Shown here: one piece after another, positions 10,297-21,700 of the stretch
How the letters are laid out: the number at the start of each line of letters is the position of its first letter
Position numbering within the stretch: the first letter of the stretch is position 1
Assembly: GCA_013368315.1 (NCBI GenBank)
Contig: JAACJM010000064.1
Span: 62,001 to 126,000, forward strand
Source: Tetrapyrgos nigripes
Taxonomy: Eukaryota > Basidiomycota > Agaricomycetes > Agaricales > Campanellaceae
DNA length: 64,000 nucleotides
Reading direction: 5' to 3'
The notes under the pieces: model-generated
The model's input: only the letters and a program-made list of their open reading frames with translations
The model's database searches: none
What the model was told of the DNA's origin: nothing
Position numbers and translations under genes: made by a program

Positions 10297-13083
10297 ATGG
10301 TGGTGAACAAGAAACAGTCCCTATCGCAAGCCCCAGGCATGGGCTCGCGTACAAACTCTGCTCAAGTTCTGAACAGAACAAAGCCGACGACCAACGCAAA
10401 GAACGTTCCTACTCCGATGGCAGGCCCATCAACGACCAAAAAATCCACGAAGGCGGTGAAGAAGGCAGGGAAGGCCAAAAAGAAGTCGGGGTCATCATGG
10501 ATGGACAGGCTGATAGTCCTAGTCCTGACTCTTTTCAGCGCATACGCGTTATGGACGTGTCCATCGGACGAGCGACTCGTCAACCCCGTTTGTCGGTCAC
10601 TATCACAGTACCGAACACACGTTCTGGAACCATACGTGTTGCCACCCATCAATAACGCCCTTTCACATCCCTCCATCGCACCCGTCGTATCCAAAGTACA
10701 TGCCGCTGAACGTGCTGTTACACCTGTTGTCCTTCGCGCACACGCTCTCGCTCAGCCTTACATCTCGAAGTCCGCCAAATTCACCCAATCAGTTGCCAAT
10801 CGCGTATACAAAACCGTGATACGCCCACAGTACGAGAAATTTGTGTTGCCGCAATACCGGGCGTATATTGGACCCCATGTACAGCGATTCCAGGATACCG
10901 TCCTTATACCATACGTTACCCCTGTCATGGTCAATATCCACGTCTACGCGAACAGGTCTTTCGTCTATCTCCACCAGGTATATACCACTGTCCAGCCTCA
11001 CGTTCGTTGGGCGTATTCACGCGCTCAACCACATGTTCAGCGTGCATGGAAGACGTCGAGACCCTACCTTGTCCGTGCGGCTGAAACTGCGCAGACTTTG
11101 CTGGCCGTTCTTATGGAAAAGCTCGGGCAGTTGAGGAGATTGTATGTCGACCCCCACGTCTTGAGGATTTGGGATAAAGTTGTCGAGCTGAGCGGTCCGG
11201 TCCGATCCAACTCAGTGCCTGTCGCTGGAGAGACAAAGGCATCATCTGTCGCACCAACGAAATCTCCACGGTTTTCTCAGGCGGCCACTACTAGCTCAAC
11301 CTTCACTTCTTCTGCCACTCAGGAAGCTGAACCAGAAACAGTAGCAGCTGTTCCTGAGGAGACACTCTCTGTGGCCGAGCCTGAAGAGACCGCGGAAGCA
11401 AAGATTGCCCCTGCAGCAGAGGAATCTGTGTCGAAAGAGGTCGAGGAATCAGCTACTGAAGCTGCAGTCTCTCCAACTGTTTCAAACGCAAACGCTGCAG
11501 AAACCGAGTCCGCATCTTCCGTTGTAGCCGAGACCATCTCAGCAGCCGCGCCTGCTGAACCATTACCTTCAGCTCAGGAATCGCTTCTCGAGGAAGTGGA
11601 TGAGGATGCAGCCGAAGGTACTGCTGAAGAGCCTTTCGCGGACGAGGATGAGCTTCAATCATTCCTGGACGACCTTGGTATCTTGCCCGACGTTGATGAG
11701 CCGGAATCTAAACCAGAGCCAGAGCTGTCCATCGTCGACGTTGGTGTCGAAGACGAAGTCCCTACAAACCAAACTCCTGAAGAAGCTCTCGCTTCCCAGA
11801 TTGCTGCAGCGACCGAACGTGACCGTAAAGCCCGGGAAGATAGGAAAGATGAGACAGCGAAGAAGAGAGCAGACCTTGAAGATAGGCACCGGAGATGGGC
11901 GTATGGGCTCGACGAGTTGATTCACAGGAGAATGAGGGAGTTGAGGAAAGAACTGGTCAGAGTCAGAAAGGGTGCTGTAAAGGCTCTAGCGAAGCAGGGA
12001 GACCACGACGAGGAGAAGGAACAGACAGAGCTAGAAGAGCAACTGACGCACATCAATGGAGAACCTGTCGGTAGTCTTCTCGGGTCAGTTGAGAGCGAAG
12101 GAGAGAAGTTACTCAGGGGTCTTGAAGGTTACTTGAAGAAGGAGCAGAAGGACTCTGAAGGTGAGCTTTGCTTGTATGCCACTCTTCTTGGTGCTCACGG
12201 TATTTTTTTAGGAACTAAACCCGTGCCTGGAGCAGACGACCGCCTGAGAAAATGGATGTCGGTCTCTGAGAAGGTCCGGTCAAAGTTTAGCGAAAAGGTC
12301 ATGGAGATGCAAGGCAAAGTCCACAATTGGTACAGAGGAGTTAAGGACCTAGAGGTGCAGGAGGTAAGTTTGTGATATTCTAGTTGCTGAGACATTCTCA
12401 TCGGCCCTTTTAGTGCCTATCAGCCGCAAAGGAAATCAAAAGCTATGCTGAGGGAGCTCAGGCAGATCTCGGATTGGATTACGCGTGGTTGGACGACGTT
12501 ACATACTATGACTGGCAGAAGTATCACGATTTGATGAGGGGTGAGTGTTGTCTCTTCTTTCTTACAGAAGCTCTCCTAACGTCTTACCGTAGCGTTCCAA
12601 AACTTCGAAGACGAAGTCCGACTCGTCCAGAACGGTTCTCATGCCCACCCTCCTATTGACCCGCTCATCCCTGCTCTTGACACCCTCCAAGTTGAGCTGG
12701 AGGATGTGAAAGGAGGTTTTGATGCTCGTGTCAGGGCGTTGGGAGTAACGATCCGGGAGGTTTTATTCGGACCTGACGAAGAGGAAACCCCATCAGTGCA
12801 GCCCGTTGATGAGCCCATAGAAGGGGAAGAAAAAGTTGTCATCATGCCCATTGATGCTGCATCTTCAGCTTCGACTCTTCCTGAAGACCCAGACAAAGTT
12901 AGCATTCTTCCCGTTGACCCTGCACCTTCATCTCCTTCGGAAGACTCGGATAACCAGGACGTCAAGGACGTTCCCGAATTTGACGCTTCGCAGGTGATAC
13001 TGAGTAAGGGAAACGAACAAGTTGAGGAAGCTTTAAAGGGAATTTCTATTGAGCCAAAGACTCAAGTACACGAGGAGCTGTAA
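10297..13083 (+). CDS. Membrane-anchored coiled-coil protein of unknown function, 877 aa
   Basis: I do not recognise a named family. The N-terminus (about 65 residues) is basic and Thr/Lys-rich. A single hydrophobic segment (LIVLVLTLFSAYALW) follows near residue 70, so the protein is probably a single-pass membrane protein. Residues ~90-300 contain a loose repeat with Pro-aromatic/His-Val steps (PYVLPP, GPHVQRF, IPYVTPV, QPHVRWAY, QPHVQRAW), predicted helical. Residues ~310-480 are acidic, Ala/Ser/Glu-rich and probably disordered. A charged coiled-coil stretch (RDRKAREDRKDETAKKR) follows, and the tail is acidic. Exons: 10297-12160, 12212-12363, 12414-12540, 12593-13083. The first intron is 51 nt and in frame, so intron retention would not break the protein. 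The start lies at the first ATG of the long frame, in context accATGGTG. Confidence 0.8.
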
Positions 13084-15289
13084 AATTACTATACTAATAC
13101 TGTTGTCGGTTGTTGCATAGGGATCTAAAAGCGCAGGTGATGTACTACTTTCTACTATGCATTATTTGCCAAACATACCCCGTCTGCTTTCCATTTGCAT
13201 CATTGTGCTTGTTAATCAGCGATTAGAGTCTCTCCTTGTTGGATTTCTGGGTTTTTGTCGTCGCTCCTTTTAAGTTTTCACTATTTCTTTTGCATCCCTT
13301 ATTACTTTTACAGTATCCCTACGACGAATGCGGGTCGATACACACGTAGTAGCCTTCTTATTATATTCCTTTTAGCCTCCGACAGGACCTGATAAACGAC
13401 CTCCATGATGGATTATTGCTTCACAATAAAACTGGACGAGTAGTTCGCGCTAAAAGCTCAACGGTGACTTCATTGCAGCGGAAGAGCGCTTTCCGGGGTC
13501 TAGTGCGATAAAACATAACAGTGTTACTATTTGCATGTACCGATGCCAATAGAGTGATGCCCTGGTTCCTTGTCCCAATACTTGGCTGACAGACTTCGTC
13601 CTTAAGCTTACGTTCCATGAAAGACGTACCGAGGAGATCAGATAACCGGTCAGTTGAGGTAATTTCCTAGAGCCTCTGTACATGTGTTATAGAGTACCGT
13701 AAATAAAGCGACATTTAACAATCTCTTTCCAACAGAAACAACTTTGGTTCGGCTCAGAGGTGAACCAGTGCTCAGCGCTCAGAAATCAGCTCGTATTCCT
13801 TTTTCGATGTCCTCCGACTCGTCATGTCGTTTTTTCTCCCACTCGACTTCAATTCCTTGGTATTTCCTTAGATCCCCACTATTGATCGGGGCTGCAACGG
13901 AGCGTCAATCTTTGGTCAATCTCGACTATCAATCATTCATTGGATAAAAGAGCGCATGGTCAGTGCATGGTCGGTCTCCTTGTACGTCACACAGGTAAAA
14001 CTGCGCATGAAGGTCTACTGTAGTCAGAATCTATGGAGGCCAAATGGAGGCAGATGTATCTGACCATGGCTAGTGGCCGGGAGAACCTCAGAGGAAGGAG
14101 TCCAATGCGCAGAGTAGCTGTAATCGGGTCATTAAGGCCCTGATGGACGGTGGGGCAACTCGCTTGCACTCCTATGTTTTTGTAGACATCTCTGCCAACA
14201 TACTTTCTAAATTCGTAGGTGTATATAGTTTTCCGTGAACTGTCATTCAATGTTGATTCAGTGTCAAAATATTCAAAGTCAGACCCCTCGGACGACCGAG
14301 CTGCCAGTGCGTATATCAGCGGAAAGCGTCGAAAACAGAACAGGAATACGAGAATGCCGTACTAGTAACCTGAGGCTGTTGCGGGAAGCGACGAGGACAA
14401 GCTCTGTTGAGAAAAGTCTCATACATTTGAAAGATCACTGGCTTTTCTGGCCTTGCAGTCTGGAAAGGCTGATTTACTGAGGACCTACATGGACCCATAG
14501 CTACACCAAACTTATAAAGCCACTGAGCGCAAAAAGTGCTGGTTGTCAAATTGACTATAGCCACCAAACCCCTGAGGTTGGATTTTTAATCGGACACGAC
14601 ATCATCAAACTTGTCAGTGACTCACTAGAAATGTTGCTGTCACCATTTTGTGGACCGAGATTCTGAAATTCCATTTCACCGCATTTCGCCGTGTGAATGC
14701 TAACCGGCGTGAGGACCAAAAGGAGTTTGCTCAGTTTCGTAAAATCAGCTGAATACAAACTGATCCTTACTCCGCCGCCATGGCCCATATGCATCACAAA
14801 TTAGGCACTGTGAGCCTCGTGGTTGGGGAGTACATACCTGGAAAACTTCCGACTTTGACCACCGTGAGCTGACCAGAGCAATAAATGAGAATTGTAACGT
14901 ACTCCGCTCCAGTATATATATTCTTAGGGAAATGGAACAACGCCTGGTTGCAGTGTGGGCTTCCCGTTCCTTTCGTTATGCGTTGAGAAAAAAATGATAT
15001 GATCAATGGCATTTGTGAGGATGGCCACTTGATTAATATTCCTGAAGGTCGCGGAACATGACGACTTCTGTTGGGATGTATTCTAGAAAATTTTGGAGAC
15101 GACCCAGTCCGCCGACCTACTCAATTATGAAGCCTCTGGGCTTGTTCAGGCTTTCTGTACCTGCTTGGGATGGAGCCCGATATTAAAAGCATCCGAATGT
15201 CGTTTATTTTACCACTTTGACGCTAGTCTCTGATGCATGATCAGCTTCATTCTAGTAACGAAGACAGAACGGACCACTACCCTTTCACC

Positions 15290-15340
15290 AACTTGTAGCA
15301 GAGGTCAGTGCGCTACAAGTACATAACGCTCCTCCTCCTC

Positions 15341-15375
<35 letters not shown>

Positions 15376-15389
15376 TGTAGCAGAGGTCA
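15290..15389 (+). mobile_element. Short poly(A) retro-insertion with 18-bp target-site duplication
   Basis: An 18-bp direct repeat, aacttgtagcagaggtca, occurs at 15290-15307 and again at 15372-15389. Between the copies are 34 bp of sequence and then about 30 A residues. Unique 3' sequence, poly(A) tail and a 15-18-bp duplication are the signature of target-primed reverse transcription by a LINE-type machinery. The first two bases of the right copy cannot be separated from the poly(A). The insert includes ctacaagt (15313-15320), the reverse complement of the start of the duplicated site. This could reflect twin-priming or template jumping at the target. The cargo is too short to name a source transcript. 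Confidence 0.85.
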
Positions 15390-15643
15390 TGATGTAATTC
15401 TATTCAGTATTTGTGGCGCCGGCGGCTTCAATCCTTTCGTCCTATGTAGAGGTGTACCAGGATTCTTGTTGCTTGAAACTACAGAGATATGGTTGAAATA
15501 AAAACAAAGGGCCGCCACATGAGCGAGTCCTTAAACGCCGTTTAGTAAATGACCAATGGTCTCCTCGTGTCAACAGTCAAAGGATGGGAGACACATCGGC
15601 ATCAACGCTTGACGTCTGTGTGTACGAAGCCTTATGCTAGTAC

Positions 15644-16071
15644 CAAGGGGGTAGCGGAATAAATATCCGGCACATTGGGTAGGGGGGGAGGGGGGGTCCA
15701 CCCTGGGCCAAAAAAATTTTCAACCCCCCTATTCTGTGATGCCTCCAGTGGTTTATCAGCAAGTATGTATGTATACTAGAGCTCATAGAGCTATATAGGT
15801 CTGTAAGAGTGTGTTAGAGGGAAATTGCATGAAATCTACTCTTAAAACAAACAAGTAGCTGTAGATGGGCTGGCGGCTGTACATGATCAAGTATGACAAA
15901 GATTTCCATATTGGGATGGCAAATTTAGGGTTAGGACTTAGTCTATCTTATCACTAATGCACGTGAGTTTAGATTTACTATATAAGGCAGGAGGGGAGGG
16001 GGGAGGTCCAGCGAGGTCACTAAAATTTTTTCCGAGTGGATGTAAAAAAAATTTTAACCGCCACCCCCTTG
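15644..16071. mobile_element. Non-autonomous hAT-like element (MITE), 428 bp
   Basis: The left end begins caagggggtagcgg and the right end finishes ccgccacccccttg, giving 14-bp terminal inverted repeats with one mismatch. Each end is flanked by the same 8-bp sequence gctagtac (15636-15643 and 16072-16079). An 8-bp duplication and a CA..TG terminus fit the hAT superfamily. There is no transposase frame, so it is non-autonomous. Just inside each end there is a G-rich block followed by a GTCC box and an A/T-rich AAAAATTTT motif. These two blocks are in direct rather than inverted orientation. Confidence 0.85.
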
Positions 16072-16337
16072 GCTAGTACTTACCTCAGTCTTCATCAAAT
16101 CTTCTTCCACAAAAGCGAGAGTATTGTGACTTGCAGAGGGACACGTCTCAGCTTCAATACGCGGGTATTTGAGACCTTTACAGCATGCACCGAGTAGTGT
16201 TCCCAAGATCAGCCCCCCGAGGCTTAACTTGGGCTTGACGTTCGTCTCCGAGAAGAGCTGACTTCACGTGATCGTCAATGAACGCGTCACTTTATCATTG
16301 TTTATCGTTCCCTCCTTTCCTCCATTCTGTCTCTATC

Positions 16338-18791
16338 ATGAGCAACGGGCAGAAACTCAAGCGCAATATTTCGACCGATACACAGGCTGAAGTCCCTATC
16401 AAAAAGCACAAACCGCGTAAACCATTTGATGATGTCCGATACAAAACCCCTCACGCAACCCTCCTTTCCCAATCCGAGGTCTACAAACTTCCATCATCAG
16501 TCGGACCACATGTATCACCTTCCGATTTCTCTCCTATTCCGAACAAGGACACATATCGGCGTCCTATGCGTAGAACGAGCTCAACCAACCTCAAAGAGAA
16601 CTCTCTTAGATCGCTGAGTCCAAGCGTCAAAACTCGGCCAGTGACCAAGAAATATGGTAAAACGCGTAGAAAACGCGTCTCCGGCTCGAAGTCAGGTCTC
16701 GACAGTCCATTCTACAGCTGTTCCTCTTCTGCGTCTAGCCCCAAATCAAGCTCTGATTCCATGCCTAGTTCATTCTCCAAACGAATGCCATCCGACAAAG
16801 GATCCCTTCCAAACATCCCTAAATCTGCTTCTCAATCACGCCTTGATGACAGCCTCACGGTGGAGCTTTCTCCTAGTAGGTCGCGTCGTCCATCAGCTCC
16901 AACTCTTCCACGCGCTCGGAACTGGAATTCCCAGTATAATCTGAACAGCGCTTCAGCTGTTGATTTGCATGCACCTCAGAGTAGCAACCTCGAACAAGCG
17001 ATCGGCAGTCCCTGTGACGATTTTTCACGTTTCTTCCGCTCACCTTCCAATTCGTCTATTGACTGGGCCAGGCCTCCTTCTCGCGTTTCTCTTTTCGACT
17101 ATAGTGGAACCTCCACATACGATGATATGGATCTCGATGTCGACGCCCCGGTTTCCAGGGATAATTTCTTGGCTGGGATGCGCGACACGTCTACACCTTT
17201 CAAACTCGGCGCATCTACTGCAGACCACCAGTTTGCCACCGTGAACCCCGCTGTCCTCACTGCACGGACCATCTCAGACACCGACACCGACTTGTGTTCT
17301 TCCGATGATAGCGACTACGCTGGCAAAACCGAAACCTACAACCACAGCAGATCCTTCCGTACTCTCAAGCTTGCATCCCGGAAACGAATGAAGAATGGGA
17401 GTGGATATGTCACACCAGATGACTCTGATGCCGAGGACGACCAACAGGACAGCATTTTCAGCGCTAATGGACGTTCTGCTTGGATCAGCGACTCCCTCAT
17501 TTCTGCTCCAAATACGATGGAGTGGGATGCACCTCCTCAAATTACCAAGGGAGGCGCATATATGGCGAATAATCGCCCATCTCAGCAAGAAATTCAGGAT
17601 GAGGACGTAGAGATGACTGAGCAGGTTCTGCAAGACATGTTTGATAGCTTGGTCATTGGTATGACAGTCATTCCTTCCCCGCCTCTATCTGACTCTCATG
17701 ACTTTTTTGCAGATGGAGCCACTGCATCTCCTCCAAGCCCGCCCCGAATTCTGAGGACTCGATCCGTTGATGATTCTGCGTCACTTTCTGGACGTGCAAG
17801 CTGTCTTCAAGATGCCCCAGTCATCACTGAAGCTCGACGTACCAGAAGCGGGACCATCGTTGCTCCCCTTCCCCGCCGAACTAGAAGCGGAACAATCGTC
17901 TCCAGTAGCAACGGATCTAGTAGTCACTTGGTAACCAATCCCGCCAATAGCAGCCTGAACTTAGCACCTGCGCTTCCGGTCATCATACGTCGTAGCAGGA
18001 GCGGCACCGTCACCGTACCCGGCCCTTCTGCTTCATCGTCCCTGGCTGTCGTGGAAGAGGATCGGCAGCCGTCTGTAGGTACAGATAGTGACGTGACCAA
18101 CCCTCAGCCAGGAAGAAGGGCTCGTGCCGCAAGCATCATCGCATCCGTCTCGACTCTGGCTCCAGTGGGCAAGAGCCCAGGCACTACGGCAGCCCCAGCA
18201 CGGCCTCGCAGTAGGATGAGGAGTGGTAGTCTGATGTCTCTGGGCGCGACAATCTTTGGTGTAGGGAAAAGAACACAGAGTGGAACGATCACAACTCATG
18301 CCCCTGCGCTTGCGCCTACTGCTGAGAATGAAGTCTGTGTTGAGACTGCGCCTAACTTCGACGACGAGATTCCTGAAACAGCAGTTGAAGGTCCAGGTGC
18401 TGCCCCAGACCATATAGAGCAACCCGAGCATATTTCATCTTCTAGACCGCGATGCCAGACGCATTCTCATGCTCAGACTGAGCTCGGCGCAGACAACGAT
18501 GATCCCTTGAATATCTTGGATATACCGCTCAGCCCTTTCAAGGCCGCTCGTTTAGAGACTCTGGAACATGAGGTGTCCCCTATTCCAGCCCATCATTCAA
18601 TGAGACTGCGTGCCAAAGCCAGAGCCGTTGCTGTCAAGGCGAGAAGCATGGGGATGGGGTTGACCGCTAGGCGGGTCAAGGGTGGTCCTAGGATTAGACT
18701 TGAGGCAGCCATGGACGTCGATGAGCATGTAGTCCGGGAAGAGGAATCGGACGATGAATTGCTTTTGAAGCCCGGAGACATGATTTCGTAA
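16338..18791 (+). CDS. Disordered protein with repeated RSGTI-type motifs, ~799 aa
   Basis: I recognise no folded domain. The protein is Ser/Pro/Arg-rich throughout. It has a basic N-terminus (PIKKHKPRKPF, a plausible nuclear signal) and two more basic patches (KTRRKRVSGSKSG). From about residue 450 to 640 a short motif repeats: RRTRSGTIVAPLP, RRTRSGTIVSSS, RRSRSGTVTVPG, RMRSGSLMS and KRTQSGTIT. These have the R-x-x-S form of basophilic kinase (PKA/AGC type) or 14-3-3 sites. The C-terminus is acidic. An in-frame 54-nt intron probably lies at 17659-17712 (GTATGA donor, TTTTTTGCAG acceptor). Start: ATG 16338 (MSNGQKLKRN) is preferred. An in-frame ATG at 16278 would add a 20-residue hydrophobic lead. 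Function unknown; a phosphoregulated nuclear or scaffold protein is only an inference. Confidence 0.75.
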   Translation: MSNGQKLKRNISTDTQAEVPIKKHKPRKPFDDVRYKTPHATLLSQSEVYKLPSSVGPHVSPSDFSPIPNKDTYRRPMRRTSSTNLKENSLRSLSPSVKTRPVTKKYGKTRRKRVSGSKSGLDSPFYSCSSSASSPKSSSDSMPSSFSKRMPSDKGSLPNIPKSASQSRLDDSLTVELSPSRSRRPSAPTLPRARNWNSQYNLNSASAVDLHAPQSSNLEQAIGSPCDDFSRFFRSPSNSSIDWARPPSRVSLFDYSGTSTYDDMDLDVDAPVSRDNFLAGMRDTSTPFKLGASTADHQFATVNPAVLTARTISDTDTDLCSSDDSDYAGKTETYNHSRSFRTLKLASRKRMKNGSGYVTPDDSDAEDDQQDSIFSANGRSAWISDSLISAPNTMEWDAPPQITKGGAYMANNRPSQQEIQDEDVEMTEQVLQDMFDSLVIGMTVIPSPPLSDSHDFFADGATASPPSPPRILRTRSVDDSASLSGRASCLQDAPVITEARRTRSGTIVAPLPRRTRSGTIVSSSNGSSSHLVTNPANSSLNLAPALPVIIRRSRSGTVTVPGPSASSSLAVVEEDRQPSVGTDSDVTNPQPGRRARAASIIASVSTLAPVGKSPGTTAAPARPRSRMRSGSLMSLGATIFGVGKRTQSGTITTHAPALAPTAENEVCVETAPNFDDEIPETAVEGPGAAPDHIEQPEHISSSRPRCQTHSHAQTELGADNDDPLNILDIPLSPFKAARLETLEHEVSPIPAHHSMRLRAKARAVAVKARSMGMGLTARRVKGGPRIRLEAAMDVDEHVVREEESDDELLLKPGDMIS

Positions 18792-21700
18792 TCTTTCCAA
18801 CCCATTTTGCCAACGCATAGTCAACTGTTTCCCGAACACCAACCAACGAGTGGTTCATCATCTGCACGCTGGCCAAACCGCCTCTCATTCCTTGCACTCT
18901 TTTTTCTTCATAACCCGCGTTTATTTCGCTTTCTCCCATTGCTATCGGATTCGCTATGGTCTCGCCTACCTATAACTATAGTAATCACCGACTCTTAATC
19001 GTCTCCACCTTTCTGTTGTCTTCTGCAGCACTTGGAACGCACTGAATATATTATTAGCCCACCGCAAACCCCAGGACTTATTCTCAAATTAGTATCGGCG
19101 GTGCGTGGTCCGGTTTTTCTTTACTCACTCAGGCTCAGTCATCTTTCTTTCCTTTTCTAGACGTAACCTTGTCGCGGAAGTTATACATGTACCAGTAAAA
19201 CATTGATGACCTGCATACCTACCACAACCACTTCACCTCACTCTCGTTCGCAGCAGCTTCGCTCATATGTTGTAATCGTTTGTATCAATGTATTCTCCCC
19301 TCAGGAGTCTCATTAATATCCTTCTACGTCTTTGCAAGGATACTGTGACTTTAACACATACCTGCCTTCAGTCAAAGACCCTTGTGTGACTCTAGTCTCG
19401 AAATGTAAGCGCCGCCACTGGTGAAGGGGTCTGTAGACTGCCTTGACCATGCAACCTTGATGCAACCACTAGGCCCGGGAGACATGCTCAGCGCTTCCAT
19501 GATTTAATTCAGTTGAAAGCTACTGGCTTGTATCGATTGCTAGTACCACCTTTCAGACGTGTTCAAGTGGGGGTCTGATGTCGTTGCTCAATCCCTCTTT
19601 CTTCGGAGCATTAAGTAAGAGTAATCCCAGATCCCCGACATGCAGCAGTTCACTTTATATTTACTCACTGCCCCCCATTTAGCGACAGAACAAACAGCGG
19701 CCGAGCTACTTCCTCAGAATCGAATTTTGGGTCAAATTTCTTCTTAATGACAGAGGCGTCCTTGGGGTCCTGCCTGTTCACTAGCTTCACTGGTCACATC
19801 AACTTTCGTTCAATTTTGTATGCAGAAAATGCTTCCAAATTAGGCAAGAATCATTATTTTTCCTTGGCAAGATGAGTCCCTAATGCCGGGATATTCTATC
19901 CTACCCTCTCAAAGTTCGTTAGTAGGCGCGTACTATCAGCAGCTACTGATGAGACTCGCCCTTTTCACTTAAGAAAGCTTTGCTGTCTTCGCCGTTGTAG
20001 CCTGAATGAACTGTTTCATGGCCTTGATACGAGCCCATGGTGAATAAAAATTAAGCATGCACATATTCAATGGTTTCGGTAGATAAAGGCTATAGGGAGG
20101 AGTGGATCTATCTCGACTCTTCGAAACTCACTCCAGATCTATGTACTTGACATATGATACAAAGACTTCTTTGTACGACCATACTCTTAGAAGGAACTGG
20201 GAATCCAAATTGAGAGGTTTTTGTCTTCGAAGCTCACGGACCTGCTGCAGACATTCAATTGGATCCACGTCAAGCAACAGCCAGCCAGCGCGCCAAACTC
20301 AAAAAGGTTGACATAACTCAAACAGGGTGCTCATCTCCAACTGAACAGTTCGCGAAACTAGCCGTCAAGATACATACTCGCAAAGTCAGGGCCAGGTCCT
20401 ACGGCCTGAGGCCGAAGGAGGCATCAAATCGGCTTTATTTTTGAGTGGAACAAGGAACATACAGAATTGAAGACAGCCACATTCAGGCAGCACCACAATA
20501 AGACATGAGCATTATATCAGCTTGACAACCCAATTAAAAAGGCGTTGAGGGGTGGTATATCAGCCTAGGTCCCCGTCGACGTAGAGAGAGGCTTCCATAC
20601 AGGAAGCGATGCATTACAAGACTACGAAGAATCAAAAAAAAAAAAAAAAAAAAAAGAAAAGAATCCATAAGACGTTGAGCCCGACGTGTGAAAGAGTACT
20701 TCAGGGCCACCGGTTGTGAATGCAAAGGATGGATCCAGCAGTTGCCAGTTGGCGCTGCGCCACTGCAAATATCGACCAGGACGTTGACCACGGATCTAGA
20801 CAGGATTGACGTATGTGGATTGTAGGCAAGGTCCAAACAGAAAGCCGCCGAGATCTCACGGCTTGGCGTCAATATCAAACATACAATTCGAGAATTGATA
20901 AATAAATGACATGGCTCAAGCACAGAGCAGCCGAAGGGCTTTCCGGGGGATATGAGAACAAGCCTAGTCGGAGAAGGATGGGCACTATTAGCCAGTAATA
21001 TGCTAAGTCAGTCTTCGAGCTTCGCAAAAGTTGCGATGTGAACCACGGTAGCGGTGCTAACTTCTGGCGAAACGGGAAGAGGATAATGTTGCTCCGGGTA
21101 CTTGTGCTGCAGAAACAACCAATGATGAGCTGTAAAGCTGAGAGTTTGGCCTCCGGCGAAGCAGATCCACTTTCACCGGGCTTTCAAAGAAAATATCAGA
21201 CGCAATGTGCAACTGGCTGGAGAGATGATTCAACATGAACCATAGCCAAATTAGACTTCCCTGAAATCAGCGCTGTCAACCGAATACCCTAAAGCTGCCT
21301 TCCGTTGAAAACACACAGTGCGGTGAAAACCGGCCAGATAGAGCTAACACATTGTCTCGACGGATGGTCAGCGTGTTCGCAACCACCCACAGCTTCATGA
21401 CTTTCCTGTCAGTAGAGAGATGGCCAGTAAACAGCATGTGCACCTCACCCGAATGAATACCAATGACTTGATGAATTCTCCATGGCCCACTTTCAAGACC
21501 AATGGGGCTGGAAGTCGGGACCGTTGCTTGCCAATGATCTAGCGCTATAGATACCGTGTTGGAGTCCCAATGATCCACTCGTGTCGGAGCGCAGAGATCA
21601 GCATTTTTACATCTGGACCGGTCCAGTCAGTTGGAGCTCCTTTCGGGGAGCTGTAAAGATCAGGTAAATCTCACGCCGAAAGGTGAAAATGAAAGGCGCA

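Larger units (their letters stand above)
13084..16337. other. Gene-poor spacer with two small insertions
   Basis: No ORF with recognisable content. Apart from the retro-insertion at 15290-15389 and the hAT-like element at 15644-16071 (listed separately) I see nothing defined. The last ~250 bp should include the promoter of the next gene. The end is set at the preferred ATG of that gene. Confidence 0.5.

Noticed and set aside
20634..20655. Poly(A) run as a second retro-insertion
   Set aside because: Short flanking similarity (aagaatc) directly abuts the A run with no cargo. A simple A-tract is the more economical reading.
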